This document shows positions 16,961 to 26,295 of a DNA stretch of 64,000 nt, in pieces (position 1 is the stretch's first letter; each line of letters opens with the position of its first letter). The notes under the pieces were generated by a model that saw only the letters and a program-made list of their open reading frames with translations, searched no databases and was not told the DNA's origin. Origin of the DNA: CAAGNP01 sp045595965 (GTDB lineage Bacteria > Bacteroidota > Bacteroidia > Bacteroidales > UBA932); NCBI GenBank assembly GCA_045595965.1, contig JAZOBN010000028.1, positions 62,001-126,000 of the forward strand. Reading direction: 5' to 3'. The position numbers and the translations under genes were made by a program.

Positions 16961-17926
16961 ATGAAAAACAGGGTAAGGTTTGACAGTGATGATCTGGACT
17001 TCAAAGAGAAGAGGCCCGGTTTTGCCGATTATCTGAAGAGAGGGGTAAGGTGGTTTCTTCTGTCAAGTCTTTGTGCCGCTCTGTTTTATGTGGTTTTTGC
17101 ATTGGTTTTCAGTAGTGACCAGGATAAGAGGCTTATGAGGGAGAGTGCTGCCATTGAAAAAGAGTATGGTGATATGGAGAGGCAGATGGAGATGCTGGAA
17201 TCAATTATTTCGGAACTTCAGACTAAGGATAGGGAGATATACCAGAATCTGTTCAATTCAGAACCGCCATACCTGATGCCTCAGCCGATGACAAAAGAAC
17301 TCTATTCGGCAGTGGATAATGACACAACAGATGGTCTTGAGTCAATAAATCAGAGTGCTGTAAAATTGTCTGAACTTCTTCCTCAGGCAGAAAATGTCCA
17401 GCAATTGATCTCCTCCCTTGAACAAAAAACCAAGGATAGCATTCATGTGTTAAAAAAAATCCCTTGTATTATCCCTGTAGAGAATTTTGTCCTTAGCCAG
17501 ACAGGGGCAACAATCGGTAAAAAGATGCACCCCTTCTACAAGACATTGACAATGCATACGGGACTTGATATTGTGGCTTCGGTAGGGACAAGGGTTATTG
17601 CATCTGCGGATGGCGTTGTCAAAGAGGTGGTGAAAAGTCAGAGGGGAAAAGGGAATCAGGTGGTCATTGACCATCAAAATGGGTATGTTACTACATATTC
17701 GCACCTTTCCAGTATCTCTGTCAGGAAAGGTGCGAAGATCAAACAAGGTGCTACCATTGCCCGAGTCGGTACCTCCGGGCGTGTCTTTGCCCCCCATCTG
17801 CATTACGAGGTGCAACTGCATGGAGAGTATCAGAACCCGGTTGATTATTTTTTTGTAGATTTAAGTCCAATCCAATATAGAGAGATGCTGATGATTTCAA
17901 TTAACACAGGTCAATCTATGGATTAA
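16961..17926 (+). CDS. Membrane-anchored M23 family metallopeptidase (second of a tandem pair)
   Basis: Encodes 321 residues from ATG 16961; a TTG 6 bases upstream overlaps the previous stop and is less likely. Layout: acidic-basic cytoplasmic tail, membrane helix at about 31-50, predicted coiled coil at 55-100, then an M23/LytM domain at about 180-300. Metal ligands are intact: His199 and Asp203 in HTGLD, and His279 and His281 in APHLHYEV. It resembles the preceding gene in size and order of parts but differs clearly in sequence. It probably acts on septal or side-wall peptidoglycan. Confidence 0.9.
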   Translation: MKNRVRFDSDDLDFKEKRPGFADYLKRGVRWFLLSSLCAALFYVVFALVFSSDQDKRLMRESAAIEKEYGDMERQMEMLESIISELQTKDREIYQNLFNSEPPYLMPQPMTKELYSAVDNDTTDGLESINQSAVKLSELLPQAENVQQLISSLEQKTKDSIHVLKKIPCIIPVENFVLSQTGATIGKKMHPFYKTLTMHTGLDIVASVGTRVIASADGVVKEVVKSQRGKGNQVVIDHQNGYVTTYSHLSSISVRKGAKIKQGATIARVGTSGRVFAPHLHYEVQLHGEYQNPVDYFFVDLSPIQYREMLMISINTGQSMD

Positions 17927-17932
17927 AACAAT

Positions 17933-18292
17933 ATGCTTATGTCCGAAAATAATTTTACAGTAAAGAAACTCTATTACTCTATAGGGGAGGTTGCTGAAAT
18001 CCTTGGAGAAAATCCCTCTTTGGTCCGTTTCTGGTCTGACCGTTTCAGTAGATTTGTAAAACCGGAAAGGAATAAAAAGGGTAATAGAAAATATACAGAA
18101 GAGGATGTCAAGACCCTGAAGACTATATACCATCTGGTAAAAGAGAGAGGTATGACCCTTGACGGAGCTGAAGCGAGGTTGAAAAACAACAAAGAGGGTG
18201 CAGACAAAAGGGCAGAGGTGGTGGAGAAGCTTATGGGTATAAAGGAGAATCTTCTGCAGATTCAGAGAGAACTTGTGGTTGAGGAGGAGTAA
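17933..18292 (+). CDS. Short MerR family transcriptional regulator
   Basis: Encodes 119 residues; ATG 17939 is an alternative start two codons downstream. The MerR winged-helix domain spans about 14-85: YYSIGEVAEILG, then SLVRFWSDRF and GNRKYTEEDVKTL. The usual effector domain is reduced to a short helical tail, and no metal-binding cysteines are seen. Small MerR proteins next to M23 peptidases recur in Bacteroidota, so local regulation of the array is possible. Target and ligand are unknown. Confidence 0.85.
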   Translation: MLMSENNFTVKKLYYSIGEVAEILGENPSLVRFWSDRFSRFVKPERNKKGNRKYTEEDVKTLKTIYHLVKERGMTLDGAEARLKNNKEGADKRAEVVEKLMGIKENLLQIQRELVVEEE

Positions 18293-18293
18293 T

Positions 18294-19067
18294 ATGAAGG
18301 CTAAAAAGATTTCTTCTGTCATAGAGGAGTATGCACCATTGTCTTTTCAGGAGAAATGGGACAACTCAGGGTATTGTATCGGGGGAGCTGATCAGGAGGT
18401 CCACTCGGCAATAATAGCTTTGGATTGTACAGAGAGGGTGGTGGATGAGGCAATAGCCTCAGGAACAGATATGATCATCACACACCACCCATTGATTTTT
18501 GGTGGGGTGACAAAGATTTCAGGAGAGAACACTTTGGGGAGGATTATCTGTAAAGCAATCAAGAATGATATTGTGATATATAGCTGCCATACCAATATGG
18601 ACAAGGTCCTTAATGGGGTAAGTGGGCAGATGGCATCGAGGCTTGAACTTAAGGAGGTGGAGATACTTGATAAAGGTGCTATGGGTGAGGGGTTTGGCAT
18701 AGTGGGTAAATTGCAGCATCCTATGGTTGACAAGGAGTTTGGAGAGTTTGTGAAAAAGGCATTTTCATTGAATATGCTCCGGTGTTCAAGGCCTTGCGGA
18801 AAGGTGATAACAACTGTGGCAATGTGTGGGGGGAGTGGAAAGTCACTTATCCATGCAGCAAAAGCGGTTGGTGCCGATGCCTATATTTCGGGAGATATAT
18901 CCTATCATGATTTTATGACTGATGATGGATTTTTCTTGATGGATATAGGACATTATGAGAGCGAAATAGATATTGTGCAAACTATCTATGATATACTTAA
19001 AGAAAAAATTTCTAACTTTGCAGTTCGCACATTTAACGACAATAACAATTTAGTATACTATCTATAA
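18294..19067 (+). CDS. Nif3-like dinuclear metal center protein
   Basis: Encodes 257 residues from ATG 18294, which directly follows the MerR stop; a GTG start at 18273 would add residues outside the family. Metal-binding residues of the family are visible: His64 and His65 in ITHHPLIFGG, His99 and Asp103 in SCHTNMDK, and a late GHYESE. The length matches the compact form (about 250) rather than the longer form with an inserted domain. The family is related to GTP cyclohydrolase I type 2, but its cellular role is unclear. The next gene encodes a zinc-ribbon protein often found beside Nif3. Confidence 0.9.
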   Translation: MKAKKISSVIEEYAPLSFQEKWDNSGYCIGGADQEVHSAIIALDCTERVVDEAIASGTDMIITHHPLIFGGVTKISGENTLGRIICKAIKNDIVIYSCHTNMDKVLNGVSGQMASRLELKEVEILDKGAMGEGFGIVGKLQHPMVDKEFGEFVKKAFSLNMLRCSRPCGKVITTVAMCGGSGKSLIHAAKAVGADAYISGDISYHDFMTDDGFFLMDIGHYESEIDIVQTIYDILKEKISNFAVRTFNDNNNLVYYL

Positions 19068-19071
19068 TAAT

Positions 19072-19893
19072 ATGGCTACAAGTAAACAAAAAACTCAAAA
19101 AGTAGTAACCCCTATTGATAATAGGGAGACATTTGTCTCTTTGTCAAAAAGCTTGAATGACTCAGATGTGAGCATGGAGAGCAAATTGCACACTCTATAC
19201 GATCTTCAACAAATTGATACCAAGATAGATAGAATTCACCTTTTGAGAGGGGAACTACCAGAAGAAGTGAGAGATTTGGAGGATGAAATTGAGGGTTTGA
19301 GAACCAGAATTTCCAATTTCCAGAATGATATCAAAGAGATTGAAAAACTTGTGGCTCAAAAGAAAATCGATATCGAGAATTGCAAACAGGCAATAGCAAG
19401 ATATGAGGAGCAACGCTCGAATGTGAAGAATAACCGTGAGTATGATTCACTTTCTAAAGAGATTGAATTCCAAGGTCTCGAAAAAGAGTTGGCAGAAAAG
19501 AGAATTAAAGAGAATACTGCTGTTCTGAATGAGAAGAAAGAGAACCTTGAGAATGCAAAGGCTACTTTGGCAGGGAGAGAGGTTGATTTGGAGAATAAGA
19601 ATGCCGAATTGGTTTCAATCATAGAAGAGACCTCAAAAGAGGAAGAAGTTCTCCTCAAGGAGAAAAGTGAATTGGTTAAGAATATCGATGAAAGAACTCT
19701 TACAGCATACGACAAAGTGCGTACAAATGCACGTAACCGTCTTGCTGTGGTTACTATCAAGAGAGATGCTTGTGGCGGATGTTTCAACCATATCCCTCCT
19801 CAGAGACAACTCGATATTGCAATGAGCAAGAAATTGATCGTTTGTGAATATTGCGGACGTATTATCGTAAGTTCTGAATTCGAAAACAAATAG
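19072..19893 (+). CDS. Coiled-coil protein with C-terminal zinc ribbon
   Basis: Encodes 273 residues. A short disordered start is followed by a long coiled coil, about 40-215, rich in Glu, Lys and Leu. The C-terminal zinc ribbon has C-x2-C pairs at 234/237 and 258/261 (CGGC and CEYC). Proteins of this plan recur next to Nif3-like genes and are thought to bind nucleic acid, but no activity is established. It lies 4 bases after the Nif3 gene and 19 before dnaB. Confidence 0.85.
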   Translation: MATSKQKTQKVVTPIDNRETFVSLSKSLNDSDVSMESKLHTLYDLQQIDTKIDRIHLLRGELPEEVRDLEDEIEGLRTRISNFQNDIKEIEKLVAQKKIDIENCKQAIARYEEQRSNVKNNREYDSLSKEIEFQGLEKELAEKRIKENTAVLNEKKENLENAKATLAGREVDLENKNAELVSIIEETSKEEEVLLKEKSELVKNIDERTLTAYDKVRTNARNRLAVVTIKRDACGGCFNHIPPQRQLDIAMSKKLIVCEYCGRIIVSSEFENK

Positions 19894-19912
19894 ATAACCG
19901 GTCCCTGGTCTC

Positions 19913-21397
19913 ATGGCGAAAAAAAGCGAGCAGCAGCAGAAGGCTCAAGATAAGAAAATTGATGCCATAAGCCTTGAAATGGGTAAAGTTCCCCCTCAGG
20001 CCATTGAGGTTGAGGAGGCTGTTTTAGGTGCGTTGCTCCTCGAACCGAATGTGGCTCCGGATGTTTTGGATTCCCTCTCCCCTGAGTGTTTTTACAAAGA
20101 GGCCAATCGCAAGATATTTTCTGCGATCAGCTCTTTGTCATATAAACACGATCCGGTTGATATTTTTACAGTAGCGGAAGAGCTTAAGAAAAACTCTGTT
20201 CTTGAAGAGGTGGGTGGACCACTCTACCTGACTCAACTTTCATCAAAGATCGGTGCGGCAGCCCATATCGATTATCACGTCAAAATTCTCCTTCAGAAGT
20301 ATATCCAGAGGGAGATGATCTCCATAGCATACAGAATGCAGAAAGAGAGTTTTGATGACTCTATCCCTGTAGATGATCTGCTTGAACAATCCCAGGACAA
20401 TCTTTTCCGCCTTGCGGAGAGGAATATGAAGAGGGATACACAACCTATACAGTCTGTTATCAATACAGCATTGGATGAGATCAGTCAAAACCAGCTCAGA
20501 GAAGATGGCCTCAGTGGGGTAACTTCCGGGTTTACGGGGATTGACAAAATTACACTCGGATGGCAGGCTTCCGATTTGATTATCGTGGCTGCACGTCCTG
20601 CAATGGGTAAGACAGCCTTTGTCCTCACTATGGCAAGGAATATGGCTGTCGAACACAATATTCCCGTAGCATTCTTCTCTCTGGAAATGTCATCTTTGCA
20701 ACTCGTAAAGAGACTTCTGGTGTCTGAATCCGGACTATCAAGTGAGAAGATCAGAGGTGGTCAGAAGTTGGCACCATATGAACTTGTGCAGTTGAATGAG
20801 AGGATCAAAGATTTGGCAAAGGCTCCGTTGTATATAGATGATACCCCGTCGCTTTCTATTTATGAGTTCCGTTCAAAAGCGAGAAAACTAGTCAGAACAG
20901 CGGGTGCCAAAATAATTATTATAGACTATCTGCAACTTATGACCGGTCCTCCCGATCTCAAACAGATGAGAGAGCAGGAGGTGTCAGCGATTTCGCGTTC
21001 GTTGAAATCGATAGCCAAGGAGCTGAACATTCCAATCATCGCCTTGTCACAGCTCTCCAGAGCAGTTGAAACAAGAGGTGGAAACAAACGACCACAGTTG
21101 AGCGACTTGCGCGAGTCTGGAGCAATCGAACAAGATGCCGATATAGTAATGTTTATCCACAGACCGGATTACTATGGTGTTCAAGAAGATCCGAGGATGC
21201 AGGGTCTTGCGGAGATTATCATTGCAAAACACCGTAATGGCTCCACTGCAGATGTGAAGATGAAGTTCAGGCACTCGGAGGCAAGATTCGTAGATGCCAA
21301 TGAATTGGACAATTTCTCAGAATATACGCCAGGGGATGATACGGGGATAGAGTCAAGGATGAACTCTGACGGCTTTGATGCAAATCCTGATTTCTAA
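19913..21397 (+). CDS. dnaB: Replicative DNA helicase DnaB
   Basis: Encodes 494 residues. The N-terminal domain at about 30-135 binds primase. The RecA-like helicase domain has Walker A ARPAMGKTAF at 227-236, the Walker B region IIIIDYLQLM near 335-345, and the DnaB4 motif LSDLRESGAIEQDADIV. It is a hexameric 5'-3' helicase that unwinds DNA at replication forks. It lies 2 bases before the RseC-like gene, an unusual position inside a cell-wall and electron-transport array. A Gln/Lys-rich N-terminal extension of about 25 residues precedes the first domain. Confidence 0.97.
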   Translation: MAKKSEQQQKAQDKKIDAISLEMGKVPPQAIEVEEAVLGALLLEPNVAPDVLDSLSPECFYKEANRKIFSAISSLSYKHDPVDIFTVAEELKKNSVLEEVGGPLYLTQLSSKIGAAAHIDYHVKILLQKYIQREMISIAYRMQKESFDDSIPVDDLLEQSQDNLFRLAERNMKRDTQPIQSVINTALDEISQNQLREDGLSGVTSGFTGIDKITLGWQASDLIIVAARPAMGKTAFVLTMARNMAVEHNIPVAFFSLEMSSLQLVKRLLVSESGLSSEKIRGGQKLAPYELVQLNERIKDLAKAPLYIDDTPSLSIYEFRSKARKLVRTAGAKIIIIDYLQLMTGPPDLKQMREQEVSAISRSLKSIAKELNIPIIALSQLSRAVETRGGNKRPQLSDLRESGAIEQDADIVMFIHRPDYYGVQEDPRMQGLAEIIIAKHRNGSTADVKMKFRHSEARFVDANELDNFSEYTPGDDTGIESRMNSDGFDANPDF

Positions 21398-21399
21398 AA

Positions 21400-21819
21400 A
21401 TGAGACAAGGGCGAATTTCACATAGAGGTGTTATAAAATCAATAGGAGAGAAGGTAATTTCTGTGGAGATTATCAGTAAGTCTGCTTGTAGTGAATGTCA
21501 TGCCAAGATGATGTGCAGTATGTCGGATATGAAAGTGAAAACGATTGAGGTGAAGAGGTACGGTTTTGAGAATTTTGAAGTGGGAGAGGAGGTGAATGTT
21601 GTTCTGGCAAGTACTGTAGGTTATAAAGCGGTAGTGGTTTCTTATTTGATCCCTTTGGTAATTCTCCTGATTTTATTATTATCTTTGCAAGAGATATATG
21701 CAAATGAACTCATTTCGGCACTTGGAAGTATTGCAGGTGTCGGAATATATTATCTGGCAGTTTGGCTTTCAAGAAGAAAAATTGAGAGACAAGTGTCGTT
21801 TGCTATTGAAAAACTTTAG
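21400..21819 (+). CDS. RseC/MucC-like membrane protein
   Basis: Encodes 139 residues. The N-terminal soluble part contains Cys30, Cys33 and Cys39 (SACSECHAKMMC), the cysteine set typical of the SoxR-reducing system/RseC family. Two membrane helices follow at about 75-98 and 102-122. Family members are repeatedly found beside Rnf/Rsx genes, as here where rnfB begins 9 bases later. A role in assembly of, or electron transfer with, the Rnf complex is plausible but unproven. Confidence 0.85.
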   Translation: MRQGRISHRGVIKSIGEKVISVEIISKSACSECHAKMMCSMSDMKVKTIEVKRYGFENFEVGEEVNVVLASTVGYKAVVVSYLIPLVILLILLLSLQEIYANELISALGSIAGVGIYYLAVWLSRRKIERQVSFAIEKL

Positions 21820-21828
21820 TTCAAAAAT

Positions 21829-22764
21829 ATGGGTACTATTATTTCTACTGTTGTCAGCTTGAGCGTTTTAGGTCTCGTGCTGGCTGTTGTGCTTTATCTT
21901 GTGGCACAAAAATTCAAAGTTGAAGAAGATCCCCGTATCGACGAGGTTGAGGCAACTATGCCTGGAGCAAATTGTGGCGGCTGCGGTTTTGCAGGCTGTC
22001 GTGCGTTTGCCGAGAACTGTGTAAAGGCTGGTAGCCTTGAGGGCTTTTTCTGCCCTGTTGGCGGCAATCCGACAATGAAGAAAGTTGCGGAGGTGCTTGG
22101 CCTTCAGGCAGAGGACAAAGAGCCTATGGTTGCAGTGGTAAGATGCCATGGAACCCGCGATAACAGGGAGACTGTTAACGTTTATGATGGTTGCACCTCA
22201 TGCAAGGTGAAATCCAATCTTTACAGCGGCGACACCGGATGTAAATGGGGTTGTGTAGGTTGTGGAGATTGTGTGCAGGCTTGTAAGTTCGATGCACTTT
22301 CGATGAATCCTAAAACAGGACTTCCTGAGGTGGATGAAGAGAAGTGTGTTGCTTGTGGTGCTTGTGTCAAGGCTTGTCCTAAGGGTGTTATCGAACTTAG
22401 GAACAAGGGCAAGAAGTCAATGAGAGTATTTGTTTCCTGTGTCAGCAAAGATAAGGGTGCAATTGCCCGCAAGGCTTGTAAAGTCGCTTGTATCGGTTGT
22501 GGAAAATGTAAGACAGTATGTCCATTTGATGCAATTACAGTTGAAAACAATGTGGCATATATTGATTACACAAAATGTCGTCTGTGCCGCAAATGTGTGG
22601 ATGCTTGTCCTACCAAGGCGATTTGGGATGTCAATTTCCCTGTAAGAGTCCCTAAAGCAGATCCGAAACCGGCTGTTGCTCCAGCGGCAGCGGCTGTTGC
22701 TGCTCCGGCACCTGCACCAGCTGAAGAGGTAAAAAAAGTTGAAGAAACCCCTAAAAACGAATAG
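21829..22764 (+). CDS. rnfB: Rnf complex subunit RnfB
   Basis: Encodes 311 residues. It has an N-terminal membrane helix at about 5-27, then a four-Fe-S motif with Cys49, Cys52, Cys57 and Cys75 (GANCGGCGFAGC). Further ferredoxin-like Cys clusters include GCVGCGDCVQAC, KCVACGACVKAC, CIGCGKCKTVC and KCRLCRKCVDAC. The C-terminus is a Pro/Ala-rich tail of about 40 residues. RnfB is the ferredoxin-facing electron entry subunit. It heads rnfBCDGEA, the gene order seen in Clostridia and Bacteroidota rather than the gamma-proteobacterial ABCDGE. Confidence 0.96.
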   Translation: MGTIISTVVSLSVLGLVLAVVLYLVAQKFKVEEDPRIDEVEATMPGANCGGCGFAGCRAFAENCVKAGSLEGFFCPVGGNPTMKKVAEVLGLQAEDKEPMVAVVRCHGTRDNRETVNVYDGCTSCKVKSNLYSGDTGCKWGCVGCGDCVQACKFDALSMNPKTGLPEVDEEKCVACGACVKACPKGVIELRNKGKKSMRVFVSCVSKDKGAIARKACKVACIGCGKCKTVCPFDAITVENNVAYIDYTKCRLCRKCVDACPTKAIWDVNFPVRVPKADPKPAVAPAAAAVAAPAPAPAEEVKKVEETPKNE

Positions 22765-22770
22765 TAAGAT

Positions 22771-24102
22771 ATGAAAACATTTAAGATCGGCGGTGTACAC
22801 CCCAACGATTCTAAAATATCGAAAGATTGTGCTATTGAGGATTTCCCAGTTTTGGAGAAGGCATATATCTCAATGGCGCAGCATCTTGGTGCTCCTGCAG
22901 AGCCTATCGTGCAGAAAGGGGATAAGGTGAAAGTGGGCCAGTTGATAGCAAAGCCGACAGGTTTTGTTTCGGCAAATATCCACTCATCTGTTTCAGGTAC
23001 AGTGGCTTCTGTTGAACCTTATGCAGATTTGGCTGGTAACCCTGTTATGCACGTGATTATAGATGTAGAGGGCGACGAGTGGGAAGAGAGCATTGACAGA
23101 ACTCCAGATGTAGTGAGAGAGATTACACTCTCCAAAGAGGAGATTATAAAAAAGATTCAGGATTGTGGTATTGTAGGTTTGGGTGGCGCATCCTTCCCTA
23201 CCCATATCAAACTTACACCCCCTCCGGGTAAGGTGGCAGAGTACCTTCTTATCAATGGTGCGGAGTGTGAGCCTTTCTTGACATCAGACTACAGACTCAT
23301 GCTTGAACAACCCGAGCAGATTCTTATTGGTGCAAAAATCATGATGAAAGCTCTGGATGTGAAGAAATGTCGTTTTGGAGTTGAGGTGAACAAACCTGAA
23401 GCAATTGCCAAACTGAAGACATTTGCCTCACAGTATCCTGAGATTGAAATTGTCCCTTTGAAGAAGAAATATCCTCAAGGTGGTGAGAAACAGCTTATCG
23501 AGGCACTGACAGGCAAACGAGTCCCCTCAATGGGGTTGCCTATTGATGCCGGAGCTGTAGTACAGAACTGTGCAACTGCACTTGCTGTATATGAGGCAGT
23601 GCAGAAGAACAAACCTCTATTTGAAGGTATTGTGACAATCACCGGTAATTGCTCTGAGCAACAGAGAAACTTCCGATTGAGAGTAGGTACCCCTATCATC
23701 AATATGCTTGACGCTATCGGAAGAATACCTAAAGATGCTGCAAAAGTGATCAGCGGTGGCCCTATGATGGGTAAAGCGATCTCAAATCTCCTTGCTGCAT
23801 CTGTAAAGAGCAGTTCTGCAATATTGCTTTTGACAGAGGAAGAGACCAAGAGAAAACCGGAAAGCAACTGTATCAGATGCGGTAAATGTATCGATGCATG
23901 CCCTATGGGACTTGAACCATATCTTCTTGTAAGGTATTCAAGAGCAAATATGTATGATGAACTTGAAGAGAATAAGATATATGATTGTATTGAGTGCGGA
24001 TGCTGTCTGTTCTCATGCCCAGCATATATTCCTCTTCTTGACCACATTAGAGCATCTAAGGCTGAAGTGATGAAAATTATGCGCAGCCGTCCTAAAAAAT
24101 AG
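22771..24102 (+). CDS. rnfC: Rnf complex subunit RnfC
   Basis: Encodes 443 residues. The peripheral subunit carries FMN and NAD(H). A Gly-rich nucleotide region is visible near 134-149 (GIVGLGGASFPTHIKL) and an SLBB-type segment near 255-310. Two four-Cys Fe-S sites follow: C367, C370, C373, C377 (CIRCGKCIDAC) and C406, C409, C412, C416 (CIECGCCLFSC). There is no long C-terminal repeat extension as found in some proteobacterial RnfC. It starts 6 bases after rnfB. Confidence 0.96.
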   Translation: MKTFKIGGVHPNDSKISKDCAIEDFPVLEKAYISMAQHLGAPAEPIVQKGDKVKVGQLIAKPTGFVSANIHSSVSGTVASVEPYADLAGNPVMHVIIDVEGDEWEESIDRTPDVVREITLSKEEIIKKIQDCGIVGLGGASFPTHIKLTPPPGKVAEYLLINGAECEPFLTSDYRLMLEQPEQILIGAKIMMKALDVKKCRFGVEVNKPEAIAKLKTFASQYPEIEIVPLKKKYPQGGEKQLIEALTGKRVPSMGLPIDAGAVVQNCATALAVYEAVQKNKPLFEGIVTITGNCSEQQRNFRLRVGTPIINMLDAIGRIPKDAAKVISGGPMMGKAISNLLAASVKSSSAILLLTEEETKRKPESNCIRCGKCIDACPMGLEPYLLVRYSRANMYDELEENKIYDCIECGCCLFSCPAYIPLLDHIRASKAEVMKIMRSRPKK

Positions 24103-24124
24103 AGAATAAAAAATAAGATTTGAT

Positions 24125-25132
24125 ATGAGAAAACTAATTGTCTCACCATCTCCACACATCCACAGCGTAGAGAATACACAGAGAATAATGAGGGATGTCA
24201 TCATCGCATTGTGCCCATCTCTTCTTGTCTCTATCTACTTCTTCGGATTTGCTGCCATTAAATTGGCACTTGTGGGTGTCGCATCCTGCGTAGGAGTGGA
24301 GTATGTCATTCAGAAGTACATTCTGAAGACTAAAGTTACTATCAATGACTGCACAGCGGCATTGACCGGTCTTCTGTTGGCATTGAACTTGCCACCAAGC
24401 TCTCCCGGTTGGATGATTCTTATCGGTTCTATTGTAGCTATCGGTATTGCTAAGATGACTTTCGGTGGTTTGGGTCAGAATATCTTCAACCCTGCACTTG
24501 TGGGTCGTGTATTCCTTTTGGTTTCATTCCCTGTTCTGATGACCGACTGGAGCATTCCAGATTCTTGGTTCAGAGAGGGTGTTGATGCAACATCTGGTGC
24601 TACACCTCTTGCATTGATCAAAGAGGGACTTGCAAACGGTTTGACTGTAGAGCAGATTATGGCTGCAAACCCTGATATCTCTTATCTACACATGTTGTTT
24701 ACAAAGATTGGTGGTTCAGTGGGAGAAGTGTCAGCATTGGCTCTTCTTGTGGGCTTTGTATATCTTTTGATCAGAAAGGTGATCAAACCTCACATTCCAC
24801 TAAGCATTATCGGAACAATTTTCGTTGTTTCAGGTATTTTCTGGCTAATCGATCCTGCACAATATACAGACCCTATCTTCAATATCCTGACTGGTGGTGT
24901 GCTGTTGGGTGCGATCTTTATGGCAACAGACTATGTTACCTCACCAATGAGCAATACAGGAATGGTCATCTTTGGTGTGGGTATCGGTCTTTTGACTGTA
25001 CTTATCAGATACTTCGGCTCATATCCTGAAGGTGTATCATTCGCTATCCTTATCATGAATATGGCTGTTCCTTTGTTGAATAAATATTGTAAACCCGCAA
25101 GATTCGGGAAGGAGGTGAAAAATGGCAAGTAA
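24125..25132 (+). CDS. rnfD: Rnf complex subunit RnfD
   Basis: Encodes 335 residues with about nine to ten membrane helices. The SGAT motif at 157-160 (ATSGATPLALI) provides Thr160, the expected covalent FMN attachment site. RnfD is homologous to NqrB and is thought to help couple electron flow to Na+ or H+ movement. The last 11 bases overlap rnfG, which has its own GGAGG ribosome site. Confidence 0.96.
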   Translation: MRKLIVSPSPHIHSVENTQRIMRDVIIALCPSLLVSIYFFGFAAIKLALVGVASCVGVEYVIQKYILKTKVTINDCTAALTGLLLALNLPPSSPGWMILIGSIVAIGIAKMTFGGLGQNIFNPALVGRVFLLVSFPVLMTDWSIPDSWFREGVDATSGATPLALIKEGLANGLTVEQIMAANPDISYLHMLFTKIGGSVGEVSALALLVGFVYLLIRKVIKPHIPLSIIGTIFVVSGIFWLIDPAQYTDPIFNILTGGVLLGAIFMATDYVTSPMSNTGMVIFGVGIGLLTVLIRYFGSYPEGVSFAILIMNMAVPLLNKYCKPARFGKEVKNGK

Positions 25133-25697
25133 ATCATCATTTACCAATATGGTAGTGGTATTGACCGCTATCTGTCTTATCTCCTCTGCATTGCTGGCTG
25201 TAGTTAACAATGTGACTGCCGGTCCTATCGCGCAGGCAGAGGTAGCTAAAGTTAATGCTGCTATTTCAGATGTACTCCCTGAATTTGACAATGTTCCATC
25301 TGAAGAAGTACAGGAATTCTCAGAAGGTGGTAAAGTCAGCAAAGTGTACACCGCAAAAAAAGGTGGTGAAGTCGTAGGCTATGCAATCGAAGTGAAAGGT
25401 TCCGGTTTCGGTGGTCCTATTCAGATTATGGTGGGATTTACCCCGGATGGGACAATTTTCAACACCGCAGTAGTTGCAGCCCCTGGCGAAACTCCCGGTC
25501 TGGGTGCAAAAATCCTTAATGATTCAATCCCTACAAGGAAACAACTTAAAGGTTTGAATCCTGCTACCGCTAAACTTACCGTTACCAAAGACGGTGGACA
25601 GATTGATGCAATTACAGCTTCAACAATCACTTCAAGGGGTTTCCTGAAAGGGATTGAGGCTGCTTATGCTTTGTTTTTACAAATCTCAGCTAAATAA
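25122..25697 (+). CDS. rnfG: Rnf complex subunit RnfG
   Basis: Encodes 191 residues. One N-terminal membrane helix lies at about 8-30, and an FMN-binding domain faces the periplasm. The C-terminal motif DAITASTITSRG at 162-173 carries the expected covalent FMN threonine, about Thr168; the usual SGAT is changed to TAST. A strong GGAGGTG ribosome site precedes ATG 25122. The stop overlaps the rnfE start by one base. Confidence 0.94.
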   Translation: MASKSSFTNMVVVLTAICLISSALLAVVNNVTAGPIAQAEVAKVNAAISDVLPEFDNVPSEEVQEFSEGGKVSKVYTAKKGGEVVGYAIEVKGSGFGGPIQIMVGFTPDGTIFNTAVVAAPGETPGLGAKILNDSIPTRKQLKGLNPATAKLTVTKDGGQIDAITASTITSRGFLKGIEAAYALFLQISAK

Positions 25698-26293
25698 TGA
25701 ATGATATGGGAAAATTGAAATTAATTACTGACGGTATTATCAAAAACAACCCTACATTCGTTTTGGTGTTGGGTATGTGTCCTACTTTGGGTACCACCAC
25801 TTCAGCTATCAACGGTATGGGTATGGGAGTTGCCACTATGTTTGTCCTTATTTTGTCAAACATGGTTATTTCAGCAGTTGCCAAAATTATTCCGGACAAA
25901 GTGCGTATCCCATCTTATATTGTGGTTATCGCTTCATTCGTGACTATTTTGCAATTGTTGTTGCAGGCCTATATGCCAAGTCTGTATGAGACATTGGGTC
26001 TGTTCATCCCCCTTATCGTGGTGAACTGTATCGTATTAGGCCGTGCTGAGGCTTTTGCAAACAAGAACGGAGTCCTTGACTCTGCTCTTGACGGTATTGG
26101 TATCGGTCTGGGCTTTACCATTGCTTTGACAGTATTGGGTCTTGTAAGGGAACTTCTTGGAAGCGGATCTGCATTTGGCTTCAAACTGATTGAAGGTGAC
26201 GGTATGCTTGCATTTGTGTTGGCTCCAGGTGCATTTATCGCTTTGGGGTATCTGATGGTATTGTTTAAGAAACTAACAAGTAAAAGGGCATAA
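25697..26293 (+). CDS. rnfE: Rnf complex subunit RnfE
   Basis: Encodes 198 residues of an integral membrane protein with about six helices. Family features include NPTFVLVLGMCPTLG near 16-30 and NCIVLGRAEAFANKN near 109-123. RnfE and RnfA are antiparallel homologues that hold a shared Fe-S site in the membrane; the Cys in GMCPTLG and in NCIVLGR fit that role. It starts one base inside the rnfG stop and is followed 2 bases later by rnfA. Confidence 0.94.
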   Translation: MNDMGKLKLITDGIIKNNPTFVLVLGMCPTLGTTTSAINGMGMGVATMFVLILSNMVISAVAKIIPDKVRIPSYIVVIASFVTILQLLLQAYMPSLYETLGLFIPLIVVNCIVLGRAEAFANKNGVLDSALDGIGIGLGFTIALTVLGLVRELLGSGSAFGFKLIEGDGMLAFVLAPGAFIALGYLMVLFKKLTSKRA

Positions 26294-26295
26294 CT

